Origin: an uncultured Treponema sp.
GTDB taxonomy: Bacteria > Spirochaetota > Spirochaetia > Treponematales > Treponemataceae
Length of the DNA: 6,208 nucleotides
Direction of reading: 5' to 3'
Assembly: GCA_946538875.1 (NCBI GenBank)
Contig: CAMNHD010000104.1
Span: 1 to 6,208 of the forward strand
A program made the position numbers and the translations under genes. The notes beneath the pieces were generated by a model. The model had not been told where the DNA came from. It did not search any database and saw only the letters and a list, made by a program, of their open reading frames with translations. Below, piece after piece: positions 5,619 to 6,208 of the stretch. Positions within the stretch are counted from its first letter, which is position 1. Each line of letters opens with the position of its first letter.

Positions 5619-6208
5619 TCACTGACCGCCGTTGCGTGTGTATACAGCCAGTCCGCCTGCAAGAAGAATGTTCCTGCTGCGCTCGGACAGGTCGTTCACA
5701 CCCTGGATTACGGCCTTTTCCTTTCCGTCGGCACCAATAAGCTTGATGTTGAACGGCTTTGCTTCCTTGAGGCTGGAGAAGATCCCGCTCATCTCAAGAG
5801 TGTCACCCGCAGAAATCTTGTCATAGTCCGCAGGATCCGCAAAAGTCACAGGGATAATGCCGTAGTTCACGAGGTTTGCCTTGTGGATTCTGGCAAAGCT
5901 CTTGGTGATTACAGCGCGCACTCCAAGGTACATAGGTCCAAGGGCTGCATGTTCGCGGGAAGAGCCCTGGCCAAAGTTCTCCGCACCCACAACAAAGCAC
6001 CCGCTGAAATTGATTTCGGCAGCCTTTTTGTAGAAGTCGGCATCCAGGCGCTCATAAGTGAATTTGCTGATTTCAGGAATATTGGAGCGGAATGGCAGAA
6101 CCTTTGTTCCGGCAGGCATGATGTCGTCAGTGGAGACATTGTTTCCGGCCTTGAGCAGGACAGGCAGTCTGAGTGTGTCTTCGCATGGCTTGCATGGCGG
6201 ACACGGCT
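5619..6208 (-). CDS. Aconitate hydratase, C-terminal swivel domain (5' part outside window)
   Basis: Aconitase interconverts citrate and isocitrate through cis-aconitate with a [4Fe-4S] cluster; in a fermentative spirochaete it would mainly feed 2-oxoglutarate and glutamate synthesis. The frame is open to the right edge, so an ATG at 6119 is an internal methionine within the motif STDDIMPAGTK. The visible ~196 codons contain the swivel domain: VLLKAGNNVSTDDIMPAG, then LPFRSNIPEIS with a conserved arginine, then GAENFGQGSSREHAAL with the active-site serine and arginine, then GVRAVITKSFARIHKANL and TFADPADYDKI. These match the single-chain bacterial aconitase family rather than a separate small subunit of isopropylmalate dehydratase, because upstream coding sequence is continuous. 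The cluster-binding domains are not in the window. Odd points: STDDI where most aconitases have TTDHI, and a cysteine-rich PCPPCKPC stretch at 6183-6206. The symbol is left open because acnA/acnB naming is inconsistent for this subfamily. Confidence 0.93.
   Translation of the reverse strand, partial: PCPPCKPCEDTLRLPVLLKAGNNVSTDDIMPAGTKVLPFRSNIPEISKFTYERLDADFYKKAAEINFSGCFVVGAENFGQGSSREHAALGPMYLGVRAVITKSFARIHKANLVNYGIIPVTFADPADYDKISAGDTLEMSGIFSSLKEAKPFNIKLIGADGKEKAVIQGVNDLSERSRNILLAGGLAVYTRNGGQ

Noticed and set aside
5619..6119. A free-standing small aconitase/isopropylmalate dehydratase subunit starting at the ATG at 6119
   Set aside because: The reading frame continues upstream with conserved aconitase residues (VLLKAGNNVSTDDI) to the window edge, so the ATG is internal.

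Overview
The window reads as a piece of a spirochaete chromosome, most likely Treponema or a close relative. It carries the 3' part of a flagellar basal-body and export operon in the order fliF-fliG-fliH-fliI-fliJ, which is the order I know from treponemes. The protein sequences (a FliG of 360 residues with a lysine-rich N-terminal extension, and a FliH with a long coiled coil and a GxxxG run) fit periplasmic flagella. The genus call is an inference from gene order and protein character; no rRNA or other marker is present.

Plus strand, bases 1-4630: the window opens inside fliF (MS ring; the C-terminal 198 codons are present). Then come fliG (rotor switch), fliH (ATPase stator/regulator), fliI (export ATPase) and fliJ (central stalk of the ATPase). 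Together these products form the cytoplasmic rotor face and the ATPase hub of the flagellar type III export machine. The genes are tightly packed (6, 51, 115 and 12 bp apart). The exception is the 115 bp fliH-fliI gap, which holds a textbook intrinsic terminator and suggests that fliI-fliJ expression is uncoupled from, or attenuated relative to, fliFGH.

Minus strand, bases 4643-5374: a gene ending only 12 bp from fliJ, tail to tail. It encodes a ComFB-family N-terminal domain with a CxCxxC cysteine cluster joined to a C-terminal beta-sandwich resembling carboxypeptidase-regulatory/Cna-B folds. It has its own good sigma-70-type promoter (TTGCTT-17-TATAAT). ComFB proteins have been reported as cyclic-dinucleotide receptors, so this gene beside the flagellar operon is the most interesting item in the window.

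Minus strand, bases 5619-6208: the C-terminal swivel domain of an aconitate hydratase that runs off the right edge. Two hairpins lie between it and the comFB promoter, the second followed by an eight-T run, and probably end its transcript. No tRNA, rRNA, mobile element, CRISPR array or attachment site was seen. Most of the window is ordinary conserved flagellar sequence; I see no clear new multi-gene system.
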